Source of the DNA: Phycisphaerales bacterium
Lineage (GTDB): Bacteria > Planctomycetota > Phycisphaerae > Phycisphaerales > SM1A02
Direction: 5' to 3'
DNA: 34,693 bases
Assembly: GCA_028278245.1 (NCBI GenBank)
Contig: JANQEQ010000038.1
Location: forward strand, 1-34,693
Shown: positions 1 to 8,440 of the stretch, in pieces
How positions within the stretch are numbered: the first letter of the stretch is position 1
Layout: every line of letters starts with the position of its first letter
Notes under the pieces: model-generated
Seen by the model: only the letters and a program-made list of their open reading frames with translations
The model's database searches: none
What the model was told of the DNA's origin: nothing
Position numbers and translations under genes: made by a program

Positions 1-63
1 ATTGGATATGGCAAATCAGACACCGGGAATGTGGAATTCGTCTCGGCCAGCATGAATCTGTAA
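1..63 (+). CDS. C-terminal fragment of an upstream gene (unidentified)
   Basis: Frame 1 is open from the window edge to a TAA at 61-63 and encodes 20 residues beginning IGYGKSDTG and ending in the alternating hydrophobic stretch VEFVSASMNL. Such a terminal strand would fit an envelope or beta-rich protein. The fragment is too short to identify, and an open frame of this length can arise by chance. Support comes only from its plausible composition and from the fact that the next gene, murA, starts 170 bases later behind its own leader. Confidence 0.3.
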   Translation: MGYGKSDTGNVEFVSASMNL

Positions 64-233
64 CGGTTATGACACTTCTGATGTATCTGTTGTTATTACC
101 CCTATGATGCACTGGTGTCCGGATCCCCCATTCGCCATGCTCCACATCTCGTGTATTATCGTGAGAACAGGATTCTGGGCGATACAACAAGTAGCCATGG
201 ATCATTGTTGATTGAATCCCCACGGAGAGCACC

Positions 234-1535
234 ATGGATGCGTTTCGTATAAAAGGCGGCACCCGATTGACGGGCAGAATTCGCATTGACGGCTCGAAAA
301 ATGCCGCCCTTCCCCTCATGGCAGCGGCATTGCTCGCTGATGGGCCAATTACGCTTCGCAACGTCCCCGAATTATCAGACATCAAAAATATGATCCGGCT
401 TCTGAGTGAGCTGGGATGCAATATCCACCGCGATCAGGATGACCCCGGGACGCTCACGATCGAGAATGCCGATGTCAAGCAAACCCATGCGCGATACGAC
501 ATCGTTCGCACCATGCGCGCCAGTGTGTGCGTGCTGGGTCCGATGGTAGCACGACGTCAGCGTGCTTCCGTTGCCATGCCGGGAGGGTGTGCGTTTGGTC
601 ATCGACCGGTAGATCTGCACTTGCGTGGGTTGGAAGCCCTGGCAGCCAGGATCCAACTCCGGGAGGGTGATATTGTCGCAACTGCTGATCGACTCCAGGG
701 GCGAACCATCTTTCTTGGCGGTCCCTTTGGTTCTTCCGTATTGGGCACTGCAAACGTGATGAGCGCAGCAACGCTGGCCCAGGGGAAAACGGTAATCGAA
801 TCAGCTGCGTGTGAGCCGGAAGTGGTTGATCTGGCTCGATTGCTCAATGCTATGGGGGCACGTATCACCGGAGCGGGTTCGCCTCGCATTGAGATTGAAG
901 GCGTCGATCAACTCGGACCGGCCGAGCATACGGTTTTACCTGATCGAATTGTTGCCGGGACATATGCCATTGCTGCCGGCATTACCAACGGCGATGTCAT
1001 TCTCGACGAATTTCCTTATGACAGCTTGCTTGCGCCGTTGGATCTACTGGACAATATTGGCGTTCATGTTCATAAACTTGACAACCAACAGGATCCATTC
1101 AGTTGTTCAGTGCAGGTGACTAGTGAGCGAAGGTTGAAGCCATGTGTGCTTTCAACCCAGCCGTATCCCGGTTTCCCGACCGATCTTCAAGCGCAGATGA
1201 TGGCGCTGGTTTCGCTGGCCGATGGCAACAGTATCATCACGGAAAAGATATTCCCCGAGCGATTTATGCACGTTGCGGAACTCTCCCGTATGGGGGCACA
1301 GCTTATCCGACAGGGAGCTACCGTGATGGTGCAGGGAACATCTTCGCTCATTGGTGCACCGGTCATGGCAAGTGATCTGCGCGCGTCAGCCTGTCTCGTG
1401 CTGGCGGGGATGGTGGCGGATGGTGACACAACGATCACGCGCGTCTACCATCTTGACCGTGGGTATGCTTCAATGGAAAAAGTGCTCAATTCAATGGGGG
1501 CGGATATCACACGCTATCAGGTTGACGAACCTTGA
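234..1535 (+). CDS. murA: UDP-N-acetylglucosamine 1-carboxyvinyltransferase (MurA)
   Basis: This enzyme catalyses the first committed step of peptidoglycan synthesis, transferring enolpyruvate from PEP to UDP-GlcNAc in the cytoplasm. The 433-residue length is normal for the family. Visible motifs are the substrate-binding SKNAAL (Lys22) and the flexible catalytic loop PGGCAFGHRP, in which Cys119 corresponds to the fosfomycin-reactive cysteine of E. coli MurA. Because this is Cys and not Asp, the enzyme is predicted to be fosfomycin-sensitive (inference from the family). The ATG at 234 follows a GGAGAG ribosome-binding site. The 3' end overlaps the convergent RNA methyltransferase gene by 19 bases. 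The gene stands alone, away from a dcw cluster; murD lies about 7 kb away. Confidence 0.97.
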   Translation: MDAFRIKGGTRLTGRIRIDGSKNAALPLMAAALLADGPITLRNVPELSDIKNMIRLLSELGCNIHRDQDDPGTLTIENADVKQTHARYDIVRTMRASVCVLGPMVARRQRASVAMPGGCAFGHRPVDLHLRGLEALAARIQLREGDIVATADRLQGRTIFLGGPFGSSVLGTANVMSAATLAQGKTVIESAACEPEVVDLARLLNAMGARITGAGSPRIEIEGVDQLGPAEHTVLPDRIVAGTYAIAAGITNGDVILDEFPYDSLLAPLDLLDNIGVHVHKLDNQQDPFSCSVQVTSERRLKPCVLSTQPYPGFPTDLQAQMMALVSLADGNSIITEKIFPERFMHVAELSRMGAQLIRQGATVMVQGTSSLIGAPVMASDLRASACLVLAGMVADGDTTITRVYHLDRGYASMEKVLNSMGADITRYQVDEP

Positions 1536-2368
1536 TCCACGGATGCTGCGAATCGACACTGCTCATATAGAAAAACTGCCGATGCGTTTGCGACATTGAG
1601 CGAAGGTACCCCTTCCTTCATCGGGATGTGGTAGATCTCATCACACATTGCAAGCGCATCAGTTGATAAACCATGTCCCTCTGATCCGAAGATCATCCCC
1701 AACTTCTGTTGTTTTGGGAGATTCCATAATGGTTTGGCTGCGGGCGTGTTTTCAGCACCAAAAAGTGATACTCCCCAATTCTGTTTGAGTTTGATGAGTT
1801 CGCCCGGCCAGTCCTGCACTATTGCATACGGAATCGACAATGCATGACCCATCGAGACTCGGATGGCTTTGCGATAAAGCGGATCGCAACATGTCGGATC
1901 GAGAATAATCCCGTCTACTCCAAATGCTGCAGCATTGCGGAACAGACCGCCCATGTTGTCCACGTTCGTCAAACCCTCAGCAATAATGAGCAGGCAATTG
2001 TTCCGGGCTTTGAGATGCCTCAATGCCTGGTCAAGAGATAGTTCATCACGTGCAAGTCGATAGCCCGCTGCCAGTACGCCCCGATGAATGTGAAAGCCTG
2101 CAATCTCCGTCATCAAGTCGATGTCCGTAACATAAATCGGTATTGATGCAGGCAATTCTGCCAAGTCACCAGCCATTCGTTCATATTTGTTGTGGCTCAG
2201 AAAGATCGAATGGAGACGGTTCGGTACCCGCAACAGGCGGCGCAGTACAAGCTCCGATTCAGCCATAAACAAGTGGTCTCGACCACGCAAATCCTTGTCA
2301 CGAACATCACGGAAGGCATCCACCTGTGGGTCGTCAAGCGATGTAATTGTGATGGGATTTCTGCTCAT
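1517..2368 (-). CDS. SpoU/TrmH-family RNA 2'-O-methyltransferase
   Basis: This is a SAM-dependent SPOUT methyltransferase predicted to modify rRNA or tRNA ribose. The 283-residue protein has the three SpoU motifs in order: NVDNMGGLFRNAAAFGVDG (motif 1, with the catalytic Arg), IFGSEGHGLS (motif 2) and VPSLNVANASAVFLYE (motif 3). The N-terminal ~100 residues resemble the RNA-binding part of TrmH/RlmB-like enzymes. The frame stays open upstream to 2668, but the family sequence begins at MSRNPITI, and the ATG at 2368 lies 11 bases after the fetB stop, so the longer frame is an artefact inside fetB. It is the last gene of a minus-strand run and overlaps murA tail-to-tail. Which RNA it modifies cannot be told. 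Confidence 0.9.
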   Translation of the reverse strand: MSRNPITITSLDDPQVDAFRDVRDKDLRGRDHLFMAESELVLRRLLRVPNRLHSIFLSHNKYERMAGDLAELPASIPIYVTDIDLMTEIAGFHIHRGVLAAGYRLARDELSLDQALRHLKARNNCLLIIAEGLTNVDNMGGLFRNAAAFGVDGIILDPTCCDPLYRKAIRVSMGHALSIPYAIVQDWPGELIKLKQNWGVSLFGAENTPAAKPLWNLPKQQKLGMIFGSEGHGLSTDALAMCDEIYHIPMKEGVPSLNVANASAVFLYEQCRFAASVDQGSST

Positions 2369-2379
2369 GCAATATGTTT

Positions 2380-3201
2380 TTACTCGTGGCGTCGGTGAAT
2401 TGCCCTGACATTCAACTGATGTTGTGGTGTGAACAGGTGCCAGTACGACCACAACACCACTCCCATGCATCCCAGGGTCGTTGCAGCCGCAATCATAAAC
2501 ATGACGACGATCTGGTATTTCACGGCCTCGGCAGGATCCGCGCCCTGCAGGATTTGTCCCGTCATCATCCCCGGCAGCGACACAATACCGACGACCATCA
2601 TGGTATTGATGATGGGGATCATACCCCGGCGTATCGACTCTGCCAGAATATCCCGTGCGGCTTCCCATCGACTCGCGCCCAGTGCCAGCAGCATGTCCAC
2701 CTCATCCTGCTTCAGACACAACTGGTCCAGGAGGCTGTCAAGTGCGAGTGAAATCCCGTTCAGGCTGTTCCCCAGCACCATGCCCATCAGGGGGATGAGA
2801 TACTGCGGTTGATACCACGGCTCGGCGCCAATGATGATTCCCGTGACGGTGACGGTGGTGATCAGACCACTGGTGGTGAGCGTGACCAGGGCGTAGAGCA
2901 TCATGCCGCGGTATGTTCTGCGCGATCGTCGGACCGCTTCGCGACTTGCTGCGATAATCATCAACGCCACAAAGGCGAGAATCAGAATGATCTCCCGCAA
3001 ATCGAAAACCCAACGCAACACGTAACCGACCAGCAGAAGCTGCACGACGGTGCGGATCGACGCGATCAACAGGCGTTTTTCCATTTTGAGACGAAGAACT
3101 ACACTGATCAATCCCGCGGCAATGACCAGGCCTGCTGCCAGCGTGAGGTCTACTGCTCCCAGCGGGATGGCAGATGTTTCGGTTGTAGCAGGGTTAATCA
3201 A
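2380..3201 (-). CDS. fetB: FetB-like ABC transporter permease (UPF0014, iron export)
   Basis: This 273-residue polytopic inner-membrane protein belongs to the UPF0014/FetB family. The E. coli FetAB pair is described as an iron exporter that raises resistance to peroxide under iron stress. About six to seven hydrophobic segments are visible, together with the family's hallmark stretch MGMVLGNSLNGISLALD, the cytoplasmic EVDMLLALGASRWEAA coupling region and VGIVSLPGMMTGQIL. It starts eight bases inside the end of the ATPase gene fetA, which indicates translational coupling. Substrate assignment rests on the family; nothing in the sequence itself proves iron. Confidence 0.9.
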   Translation of the reverse strand: MINPATTETSAIPLGAVDLTLAAGLVIAAGLISVVLRLKMEKRLLIASIRTVVQLLLVGYVLRWVFDLREIILILAFVALMIIAASREAVRRSRRTYRGMMLYALVTLTTSGLITTVTVTGIIIGAEPWYQPQYLIPLMGMVLGNSLNGISLALDSLLDQLCLKQDEVDMLLALGASRWEAARDILAESIRRGMIPIINTMMVVGIVSLPGMMTGQILQGADPAEAVKYQIVVMFMIAAATTLGCMGVVLWSYWHLFTPQHQLNVRAIHRRHE

Positions 3202-3871
3202 AACTCCTCCCTTCCCTGACTACATGAGTTGCCAGATCCAACGGTTCTGTGCAAAACCGTAGCGCCTGTTGGCGATCATGGGTGACAACCAGCACCGCCA
3301 ACAGACGTTTCGCTACTTCCTGCAGGATCATTTCCTCGATCGCAGCTTTTGCATCTTCATCAAGCGCGCTGGTCGGTTCATCCAGCAGAAGTACCGCCGG
3401 TTCAATCAACAGAGCGCGGATCAGACTGATCCTCTGCTGCTCACCAATGGAGAGCGTTCGGGCAGCCTGGCTGAGTATGCCTTCCTTCATCCCCGCCTGA
3501 GTGAGCCGCGCGGTCGCCTGAGTTTGGTCAAACCGCCCCCCAACAGCATGATGATGGTGTGGTCGCTCCAGATTTTCTTCGACAGTTGCTTCCAGCATAA
3601 CCGGTCGCTGATGCAGAAAGACGACTTGTCTGCGAAACTTTGGCCAGCCTATATCATCCGGTGTGTGCGAGTTGAATCGTACTTCGCCGGATACCCGGGG
3701 ATCCAGACCTGCGATCACCCGGAGCAACGATGTTTTACCGCATCCAGACGGACCGGTGACGGCCACGATTTTTCCCGGCTTCAATTCAATATCGATCTGA
3801 TCCAGTATCACACGCTCACCGGCATGCACCGCCAGGTCTGTAATGCTGAGTTGATCGAATTGCATGGTCAT
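3194..3871 (-). CDS. fetA: FetA-like ABC transporter ATP-binding protein
   Basis: This is the cytoplasmic ATPase partner of the FetB permease (225 residues). It contains Walker A GPSGCGKTS (residues ~40-48), a Q-loop region VFLHQRP, signature LSIGEQQR (~140-147), Walker B AVLLLDEP (~159-166) and the H-loop VVTHDR. An unusual run of four histidines (~105-108) sits between the Q-loop and the signature. ATG 3871 is two bases after the hydrolase stop; a second in-frame ATG at 3865 is an alternative start. The pairing with UPF0014 is what identifies it as FetA rather than a generic ATPase. Confidence 0.9.
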   Translation of the reverse strand: MTMQFDQLSITDLAVHAGERVILDQIDIELKPGKIVAVTGPSGCGKTSLLRVIAGLDPRVSGEVRFNSHTPDDIGWPKFRRQVVFLHQRPVMLEATVEENLERPHHHHAVGGRFDQTQATARLTQAGMKEGILSQAARTLSIGEQQRISLIRALLIEPAVLLLDEPTSALDEDAKAAIEEMILQEVAKRLLAVLVVTHDRQQALRFCTEPLDLATHVVREGRSFD

Positions 3872-3873
3872 GC

Positions 3874-5256
3874 TTAGGGAACGGGAGTATCTTCGTCAGC
3901 GAGTCGATCAAGCACGACCGGAATTGCCGGAGGTACGTCTTTCTGCTCAGGCAGGAGATTGACGATAAGACTCACGTGGTTGGCTTCCAGAACAATAAAA
4001 TCGTTCACTCCATCCAGTTGCGCTGAGTCGATGGTGACACACCCGTCACCCATGCCTCGGACAACTTCATCAACAAACGCAGTGGTCTGCTTGTCAGCTT
4101 TGGCGATCCACTTTTTAAACCAATCCGGCGCATCTGAATCCTCTGCTAACGCTCTTGCTTTGCTCGTCAAAGAACTCACCGAGGATTCATCAATGGGACT
4201 CATCTGGCCGGCGATAATCGTATAGCGGGTTGATGTTGCCAGTGGTCGTCGATTCAATCGAGAAAGGAAGGCAGAGCCGGGCATGAGATCTTCTGCCGCC
4301 TCCCCGGCACCATCGGAGAGCGAACCCAGCCACTGCCCTTCACCGGAAAATGCGCGCGAAAGCTGTTCCTTCATCTCGGCAACCGCACGTAACCTGGCAA
4401 GTTTGGATCCGTGGTTCGGAGTGCCGATCATGATGAACCGATCGACCGCGGGGAAAAGACCATCTGCAGCACGTCCCGTTCCGTCTCCATCATAAAGCAC
4501 TCGGCGCGTCAGGACTTCCCGTGTCACCAGCCCACCCATGGAATGTGCCACGATATTAATTTCTTCAACCCCGGCATCTTGAAGATCCATCAGAGAAAGT
4601 GCCAGTAGTTCAGCCGCTTCGACAATTGGACCATCATTGGGATACTCAAAGCGGGCGACCTGATGATTTTCTTCATCCAGTGCAGCAAGCATATCGCGCC
4701 AATACCACCCGGGATCGTCAAGGCCGTGGATAAGAAGCACGAGATTCGTCGGCATCCCCGACTCGCTGTATCTCATTGTTGTGATGGATGCGTAGGGATT
4801 CGTATCAGTGGGAAAAGTGATGCCGTATCGTCTGCCCTGATGTCGCTGAAAAAGTTCAATCAGATTAATCAACCAGTCGGGAACCTTCTGCCCAACCTCA
4901 TTTGCAGTAGACTGTACTTTTTCCGGGTAACAAGTTACCTCAGCTTTTGTTTTTTCAATTTTGAAAAGCACTGCCTGTCCGGTTACTCGTTCAACTTTGA
5001 GCAATTCGTGTTCGGCTTCGGGAGAATCAGTGTAGATCTGCCAATCGAGTTCAGCAAGAAGTTCCGGAACATCCAGTTCCAGCGCGATATGCAAGTGGAA
5101 CATAACCTTGCGCATATTCAGTTGTCCGTCATCCAGAGGGATGGTGAAGACAACCGGTGGACTTTGAGTTTCAGGCGCGCAGGATTTCGGTGCGGGAATC
5201 ACTGCACCGCTGGTGATGAGCCACAGACTCAGCCACCCCAGCGTTGCACCGATCAT
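3874..5256 (-). CDS. Secreted alpha/beta hydrolase (lipase/PGAP1-like)
   Basis: This 460-residue protein has an N-terminal hydrophobic signal-like segment (residues ~1-20). A ~150-residue region of unknown fold follows, then an alpha/beta-hydrolase domain: oxyanion segment VLLIHGLDD (~173-181), nucleophile elbow VAHSMGG (Ser239), and the lipase-like strand MIGTPNHGS about 45 residues later. This arrangement is typical of class-2-lipase and PGAP1-like serine esterases acting on lipids outside the cytoplasm. The start at 5256 is supported by AAGGG six bases upstream. It sits directly between an MCE lipid-transport gene and fetAB, so an envelope-lipid role is likely, but the substrate is unknown. 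Confidence 0.82.
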   Translation of the reverse strand: MIGATLGWLSLWLITSGAVIPAPKSCAPETQSPPVVFTIPLDDGQLNMRKVMFHLHIALELDVPELLAELDWQIYTDSPEAEHELLKVERVTGQAVLFKIEKTKAEVTCYPEKVQSTANEVGQKVPDWLINLIELFQRHQGRRYGITFPTDTNPYASITTMRYSESGMPTNLVLLIHGLDDPGWYWRDMLAALDEENHQVARFEYPNDGPIVEAAELLALSLMDLQDAGVEEINIVAHSMGGLVTREVLTRRVLYDGDGTGRAADGLFPAVDRFIMIGTPNHGSKLARLRAVAEMKEQLSRAFSGEGQWLGSLSDGAGEAAEDLMPGSAFLSRLNRRPLATSTRYTIIAGQMSPIDESSVSSLTSKARALAEDSDAPDWFKKWIAKADKQTTAFVDEVVRGMGDGCVTIDSAQLDGVNDFIVLEANHVSLIVNLLPEQKDVPPAIPVVLDRLADEDTPVP

Positions 5257-5274
5257 TGTGGCCCTTTCCCTTGA

Positions 5275-6633
5275 TTATGGTTGTACCAGAAGAACATCCA
5301 GCAATCTGGTTTGTGCTTCTTCATACCGTTCCAGACTGTCGAGGAGGCGCTGCTGTATATCAGCCCACGCCTCAGGATCCTGCTGGAGTTGTTCCGGATA
5401 TTTCGTGGAGACTTCTTCGACATACGCACTGGCCGATTTCAGATCAGCCGCTGCCAAGGCAAAGGCGCGCGCGGAGTCGTAGAGCATCTCATGTTGAAAT
5501 TCTTGCTGACTTGGTTGATAGAGCAGTTTCCACGGGCTGTGTCGGATTTCAATCATTGCCAGTTTGAGTTGTTGGGCGAACAGATTTGCATTCAGCAAAG
5601 CTTCGTCGATATCTCCACTCCAACCGGAGTAATCACGTTTGACATCCTCCAGCAGAGCGATCGCACCATCCAATCCTTCCTGGCCAGTATCAAGGAAGTG
5701 TTGTACGTCATCTGCAATTTTAACAATGCGATCCTGTAGATCTGTTTTTACCCATTCTGTTGTATCTTTGACATTCGAAACTATCGTCCGGAAATCTTCC
5801 TTATTTTCGCCAATCACTGTTTTCGCATCAGCGATGAGTTCCCGCCCATCCTTCATAGCACCGTGAAATTGCTCAACTCCAAGCCGTGCTTCCTCAACAA
5901 TGTTGTTAACTTTGTCACCCCAACCTTCACCGACTTCCGGACATCCTTCCCAGCGTTTTCTAATATCTGCGATCAGCGCCTTCGTATCAATAGAGATATC
6001 TTTTATGTTATCCAGGCTCGGTTTAATATCACCCTGATATTTGGTTTCCAGCGAGCCGAAGAACTGGAGTGTGTTGCTGAAGTTTCCTTTGATTTCTTCA
6101 TCATCAAGCCCCAGGAAGCTGGCGAGCATGCTTGCCGTATAACCATTGAGCTGCGCGCCTTCAGGCACACGTTGATCCATCGGCAGCATGACCAATGCTT
6201 CACTGCCATCCGGCTGTTTGACAACTTTCCTGTTGCCAAGGTCGATGATATCCAGCCACGCATCGCTTCCGATCAGTCCCGCACCCACCGCAATCCTGGC
6301 GTCAGGGAACAAGGGAATACTCTGATCCAGCTCGAACGTAACCTTGATCACACTGGTATACGTGTCATCTTCGCTACTGTCGTCTGGGGGAGTCAGTTCC
6401 ACACTGTTCACGCTTCCGCGCTTGAGACCGCCGACTCTGACATCGGCTCCTTCATCAAGTGTTTTCACGCCGTCGGTGACATCAAAGACGACGGAGTAGG
6501 TCGTTTTCTCAGAAAAGATCGCGTCCCAAGGATCGGTCAGGATGATAATGATCGCCATACCGAGGAACAAAGCGACGGTGACGAAAATCCCTGTTCTCAC
6601 ATTATTTCTGGTTCGTTCTGCAACACTTGGCAT
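5275..6633 (-). CDS. MlaD/MCE-family substrate-binding protein
   Basis: This 452-residue periplasmic protein is anchored by one N-terminal membrane helix (residues ~15-35). An MCE domain follows (~43-150), recognisable by VFDVTDGVKTLDEGADVRVGGLKRGSVNSVEL-type sequence split across two strands. The C-terminal ~250 residues are charged, mostly helical and contain repeated VKDTTEWVKTDL-like segments that look like the coiled helical barrel or needle of longer MCE proteins. MCE proteins form hexameric lipid channels between inner and outer membrane. The ATG at 6633 has GGAG eight bases upstream. The MlaF-like ATPase is immediately upstream in the operon; no MlaE permease is present in the window. 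Confidence 0.88.
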   Translation of the reverse strand: MPSVAERTRNNVRTGIFVTVALFLGMAIIIILTDPWDAIFSEKTTYSVVFDVTDGVKTLDEGADVRVGGLKRGSVNSVELTPPDDSSEDDTYTSVIKVTFELDQSIPLFPDARIAVGAGLIGSDAWLDIIDLGNRKVVKQPDGSEALVMLPMDQRVPEGAQLNGYTASMLASFLGLDDEEIKGNFSNTLQFFGSLETKYQGDIKPSLDNIKDISIDTKALIADIRKRWEGCPEVGEGWGDKVNNIVEEARLGVEQFHGAMKDGRELIADAKTVIGENKEDFRTIVSNVKDTTEWVKTDLQDRIVKIADDVQHFLDTGQEGLDGAIALLEDVKRDYSGWSGDIDEALLNANLFAQQLKLAMIEIRHSPWKLLYQPSQQEFQHEMLYDSARAFALAAADLKSASAYVEEVSTKYPEQLQQDPEAWADIQQRLLDSLERYEEAQTRLLDVLLVQP

Positions 6634-6661
6634 AAGTCAACTCCGCCGCTTCCTCATAAAA

Positions 6662-7555
6662 CTACCGAGCTACGCGAGTAGGCTCGATTGAAGGTCCTTC
6701 TCCGAATGTGGTTCGTGTTTCATCCAGCAGATCCCGAGCGTAATTCGTTTCCGCCCGCCGTTCCGTGATCGGTCCCTCCGCATCACCTCGTAAAAACTGG
6801 CGAATGAGTTGTTGATCCTCGTTGAGTTCATCGAGTTGATCAACCGGATGGTCGCGCAGTTTTTCGTAGCCGGCACGGTCCGCCACCATGAGCATGCGCC
6901 CTTTGTCCAGCATGGCCATGCGGTCGGCTATGGTGAATGCCGAATCCATTTCGTGTGTAACCACGACGCTTGTCGTTCCCAGCTTTTTCGTCAGATCGAT
7001 GATCAATTGGTCGATTTCTGCACTGGTGACAGGATCCAGTCCCGCAGACGGCTCATCGTAGAACAGAATTCTCGGATCAAGCGACAGTGCGCGCGCCAGG
7101 CCGGCACGCTTTTTCATGCCGCCGGAAATCTGGGCAGGGAATTTGTCTGCATGTTCGCGCAGTCCGACCAGCTCCAGCTTGATCTTCACCTGAATGTCGA
7201 TAATGTTGCTGGCCAGAGTCGTATGTTCATGCAGAGGCAGCGCAACATTTTCTGCAATTGACATTGAGTTGAACAATGCGCCGGATTGAAACAGGATTCC
7301 GAACTTCTTGCGCACATTGTTCAAACCTTCTTCGTCGAGATCCGAAATATTCTGACCGAAGATCTCAACATAACCCGAGTCGGGGATAAGTGAACCGATC
7401 ATGTGGCGGAGGATCGTACTTTTGCCGGATCCTGAACCACCCATAATCACCATCGTCTCTCCGGGAAAGATATCCAGATTGACACCATCAAGCACAACCT
7501 GCCCATCGAAACTTTTTACGAGATTGTGAATCTTGATCAGTGGTTCTTCTGCCAT
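6662..7555 (-). CDS. MlaF-like ABC transporter ATP-binding protein
   Basis: This 297-residue ATPase powers an MCE-type lipid transporter. Motifs: Walker A MGGSGSGKST (~38-47), signature ISGGMKKRAGLARAL, Walker B ILFYDEPSAGLDP and H-loop VVTHEMDSA. The SGGM signature followed by KR, and the YDEPSAGLDP Walker B, are characteristic of the MlaF/Mkl group. The C-terminal ~50 residues (after RQFLRGDAEGP) extend past the usual fold and are polar. It precedes the MCE gene by 28 bases. The missing partner is the MlaE permease. Confidence 0.9.
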   Translation of the reverse strand: MAEEPLIKIHNLVKSFDGQVVLDGVNLDIFPGETMVIMGGSGSGKSTILRHMIGSLIPDSGYVEIFGQNISDLDEEGLNNVRKKFGILFQSGALFNSMSIAENVALPLHEHTTLASNIIDIQVKIKLELVGLREHADKFPAQISGGMKKRAGLARALSLDPRILFYDEPSAGLDPVTSAEIDQLIIDLTKKLGTTSVVVTHEMDSAFTIADRMAMLDKGRMLMVADRAGYEKLRDHPVDQLDELNEDQQLIRQFLRGDAEGPITERRAETNYARDLLDETRTTFGEGPSIEPTRVAR

Positions 7556-7596
7556 GGACGATTCCGTGTATTTCGCTCAATGTGATTCTGATGAGC

Positions 7597-8349
7597 TTAT
7601 TCTCCCTCAACGGGTTCAGTCATCTCTACTGGTAGTTCTTCAAGTACTTCTTCAACGACCTCCGGCATATCAATCGCCATGGGGTAAGTCAGATCACCCA
7701 GTTCGTCATCGCGAACAATGATATAGCCGAGCTTGTTAATGAACGCCTCTTTGAAGCTGGCAGGTTGGGTGTTAGGATCGGCAAAGATGATTTCCACATC
7801 AGCGCTGACCTGTCCATTGGAGAAGGTAAGCAGATAGGGAAATTCTACCTTTGGTTCACCGGGTTGGGCAGTATTCCCGCGATTCTGCATTTCCATTTCA
7901 TCGAGCTGCGATGAAGTGAAGGTTCCGTATCGAGTGTTCAACGCTGCGAGGAACACATTCGCCTCCTCATCACTAGCGGAGGCACCCGGACCATAGAAAG
8001 ATGCTTTGAATGTGGCGATGTCACCTGTGGTACCGGCTACGAGAGCATCATTCGGTCCTTTTGCTACGACTTCATAAAAACCATAGCCAAACTTGTACAC
8101 TTTGTATCCTCCAAAACCCCATAGAGCGGTGAGGACGATACCGATGAGAATGCCTGCTACGGCCAGTCCCATCCCTTTGCGTCGGGGATTAGAACTGATC
8201 ACCGGAATGGCGATGAGGCCCAACAGGGGACCAAGCAGGGTTGTGATGGGGCAGAAAAACAACAGGCTGCACACAAGTGATGCGATCGCTAAACCACTGG
8301 TCTTGACTTCCGGTTCTGCAGTTGGATCAAAGGGATTATCATATTGCAT
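7597..8349 (-). CDS. DUF4190-type membrane protein with C-terminal soluble domain
   Basis: Residues ~18-80 hold two hydrophobic helices with the DUF4190 pattern (SGLAIASLVCSLL, then GPLLGLIAIPVI, then KGMGLAVAGILIGIV). The chain continues into a ~160-residue soluble domain with no recognised motif, resembling the secreted domain of stress-like membrane proteins of unknown function. The acidic C-terminus is rich in EVVEEVLEELP. The frame opens at 8415, but ATG 8349 has a strong AAGGAG nine bases upstream and directly precedes the NPFDP segment common at DUF4190 N-termini, so 8349 is chosen (250 residues). It is the first gene of the minus-strand run and is divergent from murD. Confidence 0.75.
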   Translation of the reverse strand: MQYDNPFDPTAEPEVKTSGLAIASLVCSLLFFCPITTLLGPLLGLIAIPVISSNPRRKGMGLAVAGILIGIVLTALWGFGGYKVYKFGYGFYEVVAKGPNDALVAGTTGDIATFKASFYGPGASASDEEANVFLAALNTRYGTFTSSQLDEMEMQNRGNTAQPGEPKVEFPYLLTFSNGQVSADVEIIFADPNTQPASFKEAFINKLGYIIVRDDELGDLTYPMAIDMPEVVEEVLEELPVEMTEPVEGE

Positions 8350-8440
8350 GGTTGCTGCACTCCTTCTTGCTAGTTTGCATCCTACGTTGCGATGCTCAGA
8401 ATCGCTACATGACACGTCATCCAGATAATCAGGAACCTAC

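Noticed and set aside
2369..2668. 100-residue N-terminal extension of the RNA methyltransferase
   Set aside because: It lies wholly within fetB in another frame and does not resemble SpoU proteins.
2809..3219. 136-codon plus-strand open frame across fetB
   Set aside because: Antisense to a clear membrane protein gene; polar, low-complexity translation without motifs.
5863..6681. 272-codon plus-strand open frame antisense to the MCE gene
   Set aside because: Long but antisense to a clear MCE gene with ribosome-binding site; no recognisable domain.
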